Below are positions 13,770 to 24,599 of a DNA stretch of 64,000 bases, one piece after another. Position 1 is the first letter of the stretch. The number at the start of each line of letters is the position of its first letter. This DNA comes from Alectoria sarmentosa (Eukaryota > Ascomycota > Lecanoromycetes > Lecanorales > Parmeliaceae), in assembly GCA_009733775.1 (NCBI GenBank), contig WOGZ01000182.1:1-64000 (forward strand), given 5' to 3'. The notes beneath the pieces were generated by a model, which worked only from the letters and a program-made list of their open reading frames with translations, had not been told where the DNA came from and did no database searches. Made by a program: the position numbers and the translations under genes.

Positions 13770-13781
13770 GGGTTTATAACT
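13770..13781 (-). other. Primer-binding site of A1
   Basis: Directly inside the 5' LTR the element strand reads AGTTATAAACCC. This matches the B-element GGTTATGAACCC after G-to-A change. The CAU-containing complement suggests priming by the anticodon half of initiator tRNA-Met, known for Drosophila copia and relatives. The tRNA identity is inferred. Confidence 0.65.
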
Positions 13782-13906
13782 TGTGGAAATATGATATAAG
13801 ACATTTAATTGTATTATTTTAAAAATGTTATAAAGGAAAGTGCGACCTATGTTATGAGCGCATACGCTCGTATCACGTGACTTATCACGTAACCTGAATT
13901 TCGACA
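13782..13906 (-). repeat. 5' LTR of A1
   Basis: The 125-bp partner of 6709-6833. It has retained slightly more of the unmutated sequence, for example CACGTGA and GCGCATACGCTCG words on the plus strand. The adjoining ACATA is the target-site duplication. Confidence 0.92.
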
Positions 13907-14113
13907 ACATAATTATGAAAATACGAATGCGATGGATATGTGATGCTTCTTCCTAAATGATAACGATTTGACGATGATTTGACAGCCGCTGAACAGCCGT
14001 TTGAAAACCTCTTAAAGATGTACAGCGGCTTTTCAACCATCGTATATCTGATGGAAAACCATCATCGGGTGAACATCGGATGAACATCGAATATATATCG
14101 AATGTTAAACTTG
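13907..14113. repeat. Less-mutated flank, end of the satellite region, with an internal inverted repeat
   Basis: After the ACATA duplication come about 40 bp resembling the 29-bp minisatellite. Then follows a CA/TG-rich stretch with AGCCGCTG near 13983 and CAGCGGCT near 14031 as inverted partners. Words such as GATGAACATCGAATATATAT (about 14080-14100) echo the sequence left of the foldback at 6110-6150. It is probably the right part of one satellite or foldback region that A1 split. Confidence 0.55.
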
Positions 14114-14330
14114 TGTGACGACCATGTTAGTTATGTATATAAACGATTTTAAAATAATTATATGCAAATTAATCGTGCGTCTCTTAAATGATAATCGTAT
14201 ATATAAATTTAAATAATTATAAACGATTTTTATAATAAAGAACTTCGTTCGTAATAGCGCACATATTAAATATAATATCTTTTAGTTTCTTTTTATTATT
14301 AATAATTGTGTTAAGAGAATCGTTAAGTTA
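14114..14330 (+). repeat. Candidate 5' LTR of Gypsy element E
   Basis: The sequence changes abruptly at TGTGACGACCATGTTAG. A TG start, a TATATAAAC word at about 14136 and the sharp end of the satellite region are consistent with an LTR edge. The matching 3' LTR is not in the window, so the limits are unproven. The right end is a guess. Confidence 0.3.
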
Positions 14331-16110
14331 TTTAATTATTAAGCTCATTGTATTTATTTAATAAATATTTTATCAAGTTTATAATTTAACAAAAAGTTAA
14401 TAAATAATCAATTTTTATAAAAAAATCGATTAAGTTACAATTACTCAAAATATAACGTTTTTGATATATTACATTATCGACATTATTATATCGTCAATTA
14501 TAACTTTATCGTTTATTATAATTTTAACAAGCACTTTATAATTAATTAATCGTATTTTTAACATTTAATAACAATATCGATATATAATTATTTGATCAAG
14601 CTTCTTCATTAATAACAATTATACGATATTAAGTTTTTTATTATTCAAATATATTGCATTATTCAAGTCGACGATTTATTATTTAGCGATTAATTTAATT
14701 CGTTTATCACATTAAACATTTTATTATAAATTCTTGTTAAATGATCGAATCTCAACATTATTAAAATCGTCTTTCTTCGATCATTTGTTTTTCTTTAATT
14801 AATTATTGATTTTTTTTAATAATCATTTTTAATATCGTTAAGCGTATTTCTTTTTTAAGAGGCAAATATTATTTTACGAAAAAAATCGATAATTGAAATC
14901 TCATTAAATACATTCTTTTTATCATTTTCTCTTTGTGATTTAAGAAAAACACTCTTTTTCATATATTTATTATACGTTTTTAATCAACATTCATTATTTA
15001 ATTATTTATAAAAAAAGATTATTAAATTGAAATTTATTTTCGAGTTTAACGTTATAAAAAATGTTTTCATTATAATTTATTAATTTCAAGATTTTATCAA
15101 ATTTGAATTTTCATTAATTGTTGTTATTAAAAAAGAAATTCGATTTGTTATTAATTTTATTATAAAATATATTCAACGTTCGATTAAATTCGAATAATAA
15201 AAAGATATTTTAATAAAAGAAATTCGAGTTCGCTTACGATCAAAATTTGTTTAAATATTTATATAATCATTAAATTGAATAACAAATAAACTCTTTTTAA
15301 AAGCTTTTATTAAAAAATTCAATAAAAACATCGAAAACGTAATTCGACATTTTAAATTATTTTCAAAATCGGAAGAAGAAAATAATTCGAAACAAAAAAA
15401 CTATTCGAAATAGAAAAATAATTCGAAAAAGAAACATTATTTATTTTTCTCATCGATCTCAAAAGAAAAACAACTCATTATTTTAAAAGAATTATCGAAA
15501 GATAACGATATTAAGTCGACAATCGAGCATTTAATGAATATCAAATAACATTATTCAAAACGTTAATAATATTTACAACGTTAACAAATTAAACTCTTTT
15601 TAATTTATTATTATATCGAAATTTATATTATTCGTTAACAATTCTTTTTTTATTGAAAGCGATTTCATTATTTTCACGAAATTATTAATTAATGCGTTAT
15701 TAATATTATAGAAATCGCTTATTCTCATTAATTTTCAAAATAATTCTCTATTTTATTCATTTATTGAATTGTAATCTCTTTTAAAAAAACAATAAAAAAA
15801 CTCTTCAATTTACATTTAAAAGATATTAATCGTTTCATTTATTTTTTTCACGTCAAGAATCATCTCGACGTTCGTTAAAGGTTTTCAAAAAAAATTAACA
15901 TAAAAGTTAACGAAAAGATCAACTTTTATAAAGTTTAGCACGATTATTATTAATTCGTTTTTGTTTATATATAATAATTCGATAATATCAAAATCAACAT
16001 TTATAAATAATTAAAGATAATTTTAATTTAATAAGATTTTTCGTATTTTTATTAAAAACGAGCTTAAAGTCGCATTTGCATCGATTTAATTATAAAACTC
16101 GTCGAAAAAA
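14114..16110 (+). mobile_element. Gypsy element E, left segment
   Basis: About 2 kb of RIP-mutated sequence lies between the satellite and Copia G. No catalytic motif is recognised; several frames give Lys/Asn/Ser-rich text compatible with a gag or leader, with a charged tract near 15360-15440. Attribution to E rests on the right edge: the sequence across 16090-16110 plus 23288-23320 aligns with one uninterrupted stretch of paralogue F (about 70-130). AAAAA at 16106-16110 is the target site of G. The function of this part is unknown. Confidence 0.55.
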
Positions 16111-16245
16111 TGTTGAAATGTGTCAACTATCAAACATGAAAGGTTTATCGAAACAAGAAAGATTTGTCGAGGCTTAACACATTTTGTATTTAAGATGCTC
16201 TGTTATAATTATTCAATCAATCAAATGTTTCATTTACTTTCAACA
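16111..16245 (+). repeat. 5' LTR of G
   Basis: 135 bp, starting TGTTGAAATGTGTCAAC and ending TTTCAACA. It is less mutated than its partner at 23153, where TG has become TA at the left terminus. It is the same family as the LTR at 62600-62734. Confidence 0.93.
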
Positions 16246-16258
16246 AATTATGAGCTCG
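16246..16258 (+). other. Primer-binding site of G
   Basis: AATTATGAGCTCG follows the LTR at once. Restoring one G gives a GGTTATGAGC-type site complementary to the initiator tRNA-Met anticodon arm (CUCAUAAC). It is the clearest support for half-tRNA priming in this window. Confidence 0.7.
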
Positions 16259-16299
16259 AAATCGCGAACATTCATTTAATATTATTTATTTATCATTTA

Positions 16300-18600
16300 T
16301 AATCAATTAATTCATCAATCAAACGTACAACTAAAAAATAATTGAATCACAATGTCAAAATCTAAATAACAAAACAATTATTCACTTTGCGACAAATTGC
16401 GCAACAATCTCTTTAAATTTATTTATTATACGTGATTATTCTTATTAATAAATCGTGCTTTAAACATATATTTGACTCAATTTAACGATTTATTTATATG
16501 ATAATCATAAATAATAAATCGTGAGACTTTAATTGCGCTGATTATAATTCGTTTTCAAAAGATTACGATTTATTATTTATCACTTTCAGTTTTTGAGCGA
16601 TGATTCATATTCATAACGCAATAATCGAATAATTTTTAAAAAATCGTTTGATTTTATAAATCATTATAATCTTTTATTTAAGAAATGAGAGAATTAAGAT
16701 TGAGTCTGATTAAACGCGCGCGTTATTTTCATTAATCGATTAAACGTTATTAAATAATGTTATTTCGTTATTTATAAATCGAGAAAGAAATTATAACATA
16801 TTATAAATTTTGCTTTTAAATAATTATTATTATGATATCGATTATCAAATTATTTTTAACGAAATATCAAATCAAAATTAATAACGATAACGGATTATTT
16901 ATAATAACGAACATCTCGTTATAAAATACGACTTTTATTATATCAATAATCGCTATTATATTAATAATCTTAATATTAATTATAATTGAAAAAAAACATA
17001 AAAGACTCTTAAATATCCTTTTTGATTTTAAATCATTAAAAGATTTAATTATATTTATCAATCACATTTCTCATCGAAATAAATTCAAACGTTTTAAACA
17101 TTTTTTTTCTATAAATTAAAACAAATTTAAACGTTTTCGTAATTTTACATTTTTTATATTTTTAAACATTTTTTGAAAAGAATTTCGAGTTTAATTTAAA
17201 AGAGCTCGATTAATAAAACGCATTTTTAAACGCGATTTTTCTTTTTATAATCAAACATTAAATAAAAATTTATCATTAATTCAAAACGCGCTCAAAAAGC
17301 GAAGGGCGCGATTATATATTTGTTTATTTGTTTAATAATATTATAATTCTCGATATCTTTATTCGCGAATTTTCTTTTGAATTAATTAATAACGAGAATC
17401 TCTTTAAAATTATCATTTAATTCATTGAATTCAATTTCTTTATTAATATTCAAATTTTTTATGTTTTCAATAACACATTAAAATTATTATGTTCGAAGAA
17501 ATCATCGATGTGAAATTCAATAATGATTTTTCGTTTTATATCAAAAAGTTTGAAGAACTTGAAGGTTTTTAAATATAATTTCGAAAAATACGATAATTTT
17601 TTTACGTCGCAACGTTTTATCAAATTCATTAAAATGAAATAAAATAAGGTTTTCGTTATATTTGTTATTTTTAAAAGCATTTTATTCAATGAATTTATAA
17701 TAATAATTGATATCGTCGAAGAGAAACGAATCAAATGAAATTTAAAATATAAATTTTATATTAAGATCATTAAAAATCGTCTTAAAAATAATTTATTTAT
17801 GAATTATAAAAATGAGATTAATGCGTATATTTTATAAAATGTTATTCATAAAAATAATAAATTTAAAGATTTCGATACGCTTAATAATTTATATTATTCA
17901 TTATTTAAATTGAATTTTGATTAATGCAAAAATGCAATTAACTTTATCGCTCGTTTTAAAAACATTTATAATAATATTATCAATTTATCGTTTAAATTAA
18001 AATTGAAAATCAACTTTTTCATTTTCCTTTTTCATATAAATTTGAATAAAACGAATAACGTTTATTTTATTTATTACATTTAAAATTATAAAATTATAAA
18101 TAATGTTAATATCGAAATAGTTTATTCATTAAAATACGTTATTATTTGATTTATTTAAATTATAATTAATTTCTTTTTTTAGCGTTAAAAATCTATCTTT
18201 ACGTTCGTCGTTTAACGTTTTTTTCATTTTGCCGCTTTAACTTTAAAGCATGTTATTATTAATAAATCTTAAAAAAATGTTATATTTGATTTTAATAATA
18301 AAATTATTTAAAAGCTCGTCAAATATTGCATTTATTATAAAAAACATTATCATATTAAAGAAAAATGCGATCAGCTTTTTGATAAAAGTCGTCAAAACAA
18401 TTTTAATAACAATTTTAACGACGATGACGATAAGAGAAATGATGATAATAACGATAATAATAATAATAATAACGATAACGATAAATTTAAAAACAAAAAG
18501 AATAACGATCGAAAGAATGTTTTTAATAATAAAAAACGTCGTCATAAAGATTATAATTTTATCGAATCTTTGATAATTAAAGAAAAATCATGATTGTTTT
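16300..18600 (+). pseudogene. gag relic of G with zinc knuckle
   Basis: A nucleocapsid-type zinc knuckle lies at 18327-18368: C-I-Y-[C>Y]-K-K-H-Y-H-I-K-E-K-C. It fits C-x2-C-x4-H-x4-C, with the second Cys changed to Tyr (TGT to TAT). It is followed by a Lys/Asn/Asp-rich basic tail with long runs of Asn and Asp (about 18390-18560), normal for Copia gag. Upstream sequence is mostly stops and cannot be followed in one frame. Confidence 0.75.
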
Positions 18601-21600
18601 TATAATTGAAATAAACGATTTATTATTTTCGCGATAAGCGATAAATTGTGCGTGTTTTTAATATTTTATGTTTGAAAAAGATTGTTTTATATAATATCGC
18701 GTCTTTGATTTTAAATTAAACGATGTTCGTTTTATTAAAAATATTAAAAACGCTCGCATTCTCATTAATATTAATAAAATACGCATTAATATCATTATTA
18801 ATAATTAAAAAAAGAAATTTATTCTCATTGATATCTTTTTTGTTTTAAATTTATTTTTGAAATTTATTTTTTAAAGATAGTTGATGCGCAATAGCATTTA
18901 AATGAAATTTATATAAAATAATATCGAATTTGATAATTATGATATTATTGCTTGATTGCAAAGTAATAATCTTTATTATTTATATTTATGAAAATTTAAT
19001 CATTAAACTTTAATTTTTTTCAAATAATCGTTAATGTTCGTATTTATATTTAAACAACATAATATTAAATTCGTTATATTTTATATCACTTTTAAACATA
19101 AAAAGCATTTCAATTCGATAAATAACGTTATTTTTTCGTCGATTTTTTTCGATTTTTTTTTTTGAATTCAAATCTCGATATTGGATCGCGCAAAATTAAT
19201 AATTAAATTTTCAATTTATAATATGCTCATATGAATCATTTAAAATATTAAAACGTTTATAAATTAATTAAATTGTTTAAAAACATCGATTTATTCAAAG
19301 TTATCGTTAATAAAAAGTTTTATATTTTTTGCATAATCAAAAAGACGTAAAAAACGCCGCACAAATCTCATATTCGTTTTCAAAAAAGATTTTTGAATTT
19401 AATTTATAACGATGTTTATGATCTTATTATTCTTCGCGATTATTTTGATAATAAATATTTTATTATTTTCATTAATGATTAAAATAAACGTTTTAAGATT
19501 GAAATCATTAAATATGAAAACGAATTTTTTTTGTCTTTAAACGTTATTAAATTAAAAATCAATATGAAAATGTTATTATTAAACGTCTTCGAATTGATTA
19601 TAATGATGAATGTAAAGATTTTGATTTTAATATTCATTATATCGATTATGATATTATGTGAAAATTTATTCATTTTAAGAATTTCGAATAAAATTAAATC
19701 GTTAAAGAATTTAATTAAACGCTTTTCAACATTATTAATATTATTATTAAAAACATTAATTTTGATTAAAAATATTAATTAGAATTTATATTAATCATTA
19801 ATTATTTTTATAATCGAAATCTTATACGCTCGCGTAAATTCATTTCGTATTAAATTCACATAAATTATAAATCTCGTTTGAATTATATATAACGCATTGA
19901 AATTTTAAAATATATTATATTGCGCAAATTCGTTATTAATTGAAAAAAAAATTAAAAATGTGTTATTAAATTTTTTTTTATCGATTATAAAAACGATTAT
20001 ATTTATTATATGTTATTATTAAATGATAACATTATTCGATTTTTTAAAATAATTTGAAATTTGAAAAGGGATGATTTTTTGTTTAATTTATAATTGTTAA
20101 TTGATTTAATTATAAAAGAAAATGATTCAACGTTTATAACGTTTTTCGTCATTAAAGATTAATTATTTATAAATGAGATGAACGTTAATGAATTTATTTA
20201 ATTATATAAATTTAAATCCTTTACAATTATAAAATTTATGAATTCTTTTAAAATTAACGCATTAATTTTCAATTCGTTATTATTATTAATTTTCATTTTT
20301 TAAGACGATATATCAAATAATGCGTCATTTTATTCAAATCATCCTTATTTTATATCACGCGATCTTTCGTCAAATCTTATTTAATTTTATATTATAATTG
20401 TTTAAGTTGTTAACGCAATGAAGTTATATGAATTAAAAATTTATAAAAAAATTATTGTTAATAATTTTTATCGAAAATAATGAAAGAGTAACATAATCGA
20501 AAAAAATGATTTTTTATTAAAAAATGAGATTTAAAAGCTTATCGATTTATTTAAAAGACGCATTGTTTTTTATAATAAATGAATTTATATTATCAAACGC
20601 GAAATTCGCGACGAAATTATTTATTTTAAAATTTATTAAATAATTCGTGATTTCGAATAACGAAAAGATTTGAATTTTAATAAAACTTTCGTTTTAATGA
20701 TGAAATTTATGTTTTATAAAACGATTGTTTTAATCGTCGTCGAGAATTGAAATTTAAAATAAATGAATATTAAAATCGCTTTTTTTTATAATAACATTAA
20801 GAAAAAGATTTACGTAAAATAATTTATTAAATATGTTTTAAAATATTTTAATAAGGTTTATAAGTTTAATAAGGTTTTTTATGATTTAAAGTAATCTTTT
20901 CGAATTTGATATAATATCTTTATCAAATATATGAAAAAAATCGATCTCATTTTTATTAATGTTAATTTCAACGTTTTTATTAATTTAAACATTAATATTA
21001 TTATCGCTTTTTATATAAACGATGTTTTTATTATTAATTCATTTCGATTTGAAATTTAACGAATAAATAATGTTTTTAATATCAAATTCAAAATAAACGA
21101 TTTCGGTTTTTATAATTATTATTTGAGAATGATAATAATTCGCGATCGTATTAATTGAATTTTATGATTAAAATAATTTATTTATATCGAACGTTTTTTT
21201 TATGCTTAAGAAATGTGAGAAATCAAAATAAAATTTATCTTAATAAAGATCAATTTGTGATCAATATTTATCGAAAAAAAATATATAATTTTTAAAGAGT
21301 TTTTTCAAACTTATTAATCGATTATGAGATTTTTTATATACGTTATGCTCGACATTAAATCGAATATTATTTTCGCTATTTTAATGATTTTTCGATATGT
21401 TTTTAATTTTATTAAGACTTATTATATCGTTATTAAGCGCATTTTCCGTTTTTTGAAAAAGGTTATCAATCAACATTTTATTTATAAAAATATGTTTTAA
21501 AAACTCATCGATTACATTAATTTCGATTAAATTAACGATCACAATATTCGTAAATTAATTTCAAATTATGTTTTTAATTTAAAGAGTGAAATTATTAATT

Positions 21601-21993
21601 GATTATTTAAATGATAATTTATGATCACATTATTTATTTATGAAATTGAATATATCGATCAAACATAAATCATTAAAAAAATCATTTAATTAAGAGATTT
21701 TTTGAGTCAAATTTGTTTTAATGAAACGTTTTAAACGATTATTATTTATAATGATAATTAAGACGCAATTGCGCTTATTAAAAATCTTTAACATTATAAT
21801 CATATTAAATATATCGATATTTAATATTATTGAATACGCGATTAAATCGCGAATGAAAATGTTAATTTATAATACGTTTTTATCGATAAATAAATCGTTG
21901 ATAATCTTATTAAAACTCTTTATAAAAACAAATTCGAATTATTTCGCAAATTCATTGGTTTCGAATTATGTTTTTAAGATGAATAAAGTCTGA
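18600..21993 (+). pseudogene. pol relic of G (integrase, RT, RNase H)
   Basis: In the integrase core the first Asp is at 19477-19479, in F-I-N-D, and the second at 19596-19598, in R-I-D-Y. A T8 run at 19525-19532 separates the two frames, so a one-base slip has occurred there and another further upstream. RT: N-V-K-I-A-F-F-Y and Y-D-L-K lead to the catalytic motif, which reads Y-I-N-D at 21012-21023 (Asp-to-Asn). RNase H has Y-N-D-N at about 21747-21758, then H-I-K-Y-I-D-I and I-V-D-N-L-I-K-T-L-Y-K-N-K-F-E, the usual Copia C-terminus. Zinc knuckle, RT and RNase H are in one frame. Confidence 0.88.
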
Positions 21994-23152
21994 AGCATCA
22001 TTTAAGAATAAATAAATTATTTCTTTTTTCGTTTTTATAAAAACTTTTTTTTGATTGGTTTTCACATTATGAATAATCGATCGAATTTATTCGCAAAACT
22101 TTAAATATTAATCTTGATATGCTTTGCGAAAGGATATTAATTTATTAATATTTAATTTAAAATTGATTTGTCGTTATTGCATTTATGATTATTAAATTTA
22201 TGAGCATTTATTCAGAAAGTTTATATTTAATTATTCTCAAAATTTGGAATTTGCGTTATCATCAAAAAGGTCGTTATCGTCGATTCTCATCAATTGTCTT
22301 CAAATTCTTTATAAATCTCGATCTATCAAAACTCAATTTGGAATTAATTTATCGTTATTGTAATTATAATCACAAACTTTATGAATTTCTTTTCAAAAGA
22401 CTTATTCTTATGTTCGATTCAAATTTAAAATTTATATTGTTATTTAAAAGATCGCTGTCGTCAAATTTGTTTAATTACTTATAAAAATTCTTCAGCATTA
22501 TGATTTTAAGTGCTTTTAATGACCTTTAAGCGTTATTATAATCGTCACATGTATGCTTTTAAACCATTAATATCGTTATTATTATTATCATCATCATCGT
22601 CGCAATATATCGATCGCAATTTACATATATTTTATTAACCATTACTGTTAAATATTAGTTTTTTAAAACGATTTTATGAGTCTTGCAGTCGATCGCATGC
22701 ATGCATATACAATTCGAAATATTTCGTTCAATCGAAAAATTTATTTTCACATATATTCATCGATCGTGTGTTATTCGATTTTTGATATGCATTAAATAAT
22801 CTGCAAATAAATTTATCAGAAAACGATTTTTCGTCAAAAAATGAAATTTTTTGTATAAAACATCGTGACGAATATATTCAAAAGAACATAATCGTTTTCA
22901 AAAAAAAATCTGATTTTCTTTTTCGAATTTTCATTGTTTTTATTCAATTTTGAACATCGCGAATTTTGTATTTCGTGTTTCAAATATGAATAATAATAAG
23001 GCATTTTCGATTACTTTTTCGAATTTTTTCGAATTTTTCGACTTTCATTTTTTCTATTCGACGTTTAAATTATATAACATTTCGAATAAAAAGAATAAAA
23101 GAAATGATTCAAACACTTTGATTTTTCGAATTGCAATGCGATTATGTGAGAA
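21994..23152 (+). other. 3' untranslated module of G, with duplicated unit
   Basis: Non-coding. It begins with two tandem versions (about 22130-22310 and 22320-22490) of a unit of about 185 bp containing TTATCGTTATTG...TATGAATTT, seen once or twice in every other Copia copy. Then follow the CGATCGCATGCATGCATAT segment (about 22690), GAAATATTTCG, TTTTTCGTCAAAAAATG and the AACATCGCGAATTT segment. A polypurine stretch ATGTGAGAA sits just before the 3' LTR. Confidence 0.75.
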
Positions 23153-23287
23153 TATTAAAATGTGTTAATTATTAAACATAAAAGGTTTATCGAGACAAAA
23201 AAGGTTTATCGAGGCTTAACACATTTTATATTTAAGATGCTCTGTTGCAGCTATTCAATCAATTAAGTGTTTCACTTACTTTTAACA
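23153..23287 (+). repeat. 3' LTR of G
   Basis: 135 bp, aligned end to end with 16111-16245. It begins TATTAAAATGTG, so the terminal TG is mutated to TA and the LTR would not be a normal integrase substrate. It ends TTTTAACA, followed by the AAAAA duplication. Confidence 0.92.
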
Positions 23288-23376
23288 AAAAACGCGAAAA
23301 ATAAAGGAAATTTAACGATTTAAAATCGTTTAATAATATTGTTAATATTATCGATAATAATAATTAATCACGATTC
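23288..23376 (+). mobile_element. Gypsy element E, 89-bp segment between G and A2
   Basis: This short strip of E is left between two insertions. It contains a small palindrome around AACGATTTAAAATCGTTT, which matches AATGTTTAAACATTTT of relic F near 148. It ends in GATTC (23372-23376), the left copy of the A2 target duplication. Confidence 0.65.
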
Positions 23377-23498
23377 TGTGAAAATATAATATAAAACACT
23401 TAGTTGTATTATATTAAAAATGTTATAAAGAAAAGTGCGATTAAGTTATAAGCGCATACGCCCGTCACGTAATTTATTATATAATTTAAATTTCGACA
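23377..23498 (-). repeat. 3' LTR of A2
   Basis: 122 bp, ending TTTCGACA on the plus strand, with CCTTCGCACGC (the reverse complement of the purine tract) just to its right. It pairs with 30411-30532. Confidence 0.9.
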
Positions 23499-24580
23499 CT
23501 CTCCTTCGCACGCATATTTTTGAAAAAATCGAATATCGAATAAATAAGATAAATCGAATATCGGATAATTACAATGAGCTTAACGTCGAATAATTAATAT
23601 AAAATCATTTTTATATATCTCTTTTATTCTTTATACGTTTCATAAAACCCGAATTTTAAATATAAAATTTGAAACTCGCGATATTCAAAATCGAATAAAA
23701 ATAATGAAAATCCGAAAAAAAATGATCATTTTTTTACAAGTCATTTTTATTTTATTAAATCATTTTTTTTCTTATACTTTTTTCTCTTTCTTTTATAAAC
23801 ATTCGAATTTCAAAAAACGAGATTCGAAATTCGCGATGTTTAAAGCCGAATAAAAAAAGTGAAAATCGAAAATCTGAAAACGACTATATTTTTTTAAACA
23901 TATTCGTTACGATGTTATATATAAAAAATTCATTTTTTAACGAAAAATCGATTTCTAATAAATTTATTTTTAGTTCACTTAATATATATCAAAAAACGAT
24001 CGATATATAATTAATGAATATATGTGAGAATAAATTTTTCGATTAAACGAAATATTTCGAATTGTATATGCATATATATATATATATATATGCGATTAAT
24101 TGCAAAATTTATAAAAATCGTTTTAAAATATCAATATTAAATAGATAATAATAATTAATAGCGTGCATGCGAACGATATATAACGACGATATATATGATA
24201 ATAATAACGACAATAACGTTTGAGAACATGAATATAATGATTTTAAAAGCATAAATATAATGATTTTAAAAAATATGAATTTGATGATCTTATGAGAATA
24301 TTCAAAGCAATTGACGAAAAGTCGACGATAACGATCTTTTAAATGACGACGCAAATCTCAGATTTGAATCGTACATAAATATATATCTTTCAAAAAAAGA
24401 TTCGCAAAGTTTGTGATTATAATTATAATAACGATAAATCAACTCTTGATATAATGAATATAACGAAATTTTGACACGTCAAGATTGATATTAAGATTTT
24501 GCGAATAATTTCGATTTCGATCAATTATTCGATCGATTATTCGAAATGTGAGAATCAATGAAATCGCTTTTTTAAAATTG
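23499..24580 (-). other. 3' untranslated module of A2
   Basis: Same order of landmarks as in A1: two CGCGATGTT/CGCGATATT blocks (about 23680 and 23830), TTTTTTAACGAAAAATCG near 23935, a (TA)n-expanded TGCATATATATATA segment near 24068-24092, and the outer unit at about 24330-24460. Confidence 0.75.
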
Positions 24581-24599
24581 CGAACGTTGAATAATGATA

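Larger units (their letters stand above)
6709..13906 (-). mobile_element. Copia retrotransposon A1, structurally complete, RIP-inactivated
   Basis: It has two 125-bp LTRs in minus orientation that begin and end with TG/CA-type termini. The 5-bp direct duplication ACATA lies at 6704-6708 and 13907-13911. Reading leftwards from 13906 the order is 5' LTR, primer-binding site, gag, integrase, reverse transcriptase, RNase H, 3' untranslated module, polypurine tract, 3' LTR. Integrase before RT marks it as Ty1/Copia. The total length is 7198 bp. It inserted into the 29-bp minisatellite. All long frames carry stops where Gln or Trp is expected, so it cannot be autonomous. Confidence 0.92.
16111..23287 (+). 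mobile_element. Copia retrotransposon G, structurally complete, RIP-inactivated
   Basis: It has two 135-bp LTRs (16111-16245 and 23153-23287). The target duplication AAAAA lies at 16106-16110 and 23288-23292. Total length is 7177 bp. Order: LTR, primer-binding site, gag with a zinc knuckle, integrase, RT, RNase H, 3' untranslated module, LTR. It inserted into element E: paralogue F carries the uninterrupted version of the site. The zinc knuckle, second integrase Asp, RT and RNase H motifs share one frame. Confidence 0.92.

Noticed and set aside
18243..18573. Overlapping hydrophobic frames of about 100 codons on both strands, suggesting a membrane protein
   Set aside because: They are alternate readings of the Asn/Asp-rich tail after the G gag zinc knuckle; the Ile/Val runs come from ATA/ATT repeats.
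22185..22484. 99-codon plus-strand frame after G pol, and similar frames at 39807-40037, 55614-55823, 63090-63449 and 63533-63736
   Set aside because: They are readings of the repeated outer unit in the 3' untranslated module. The frame is not kept between copies, and pol has already ended.
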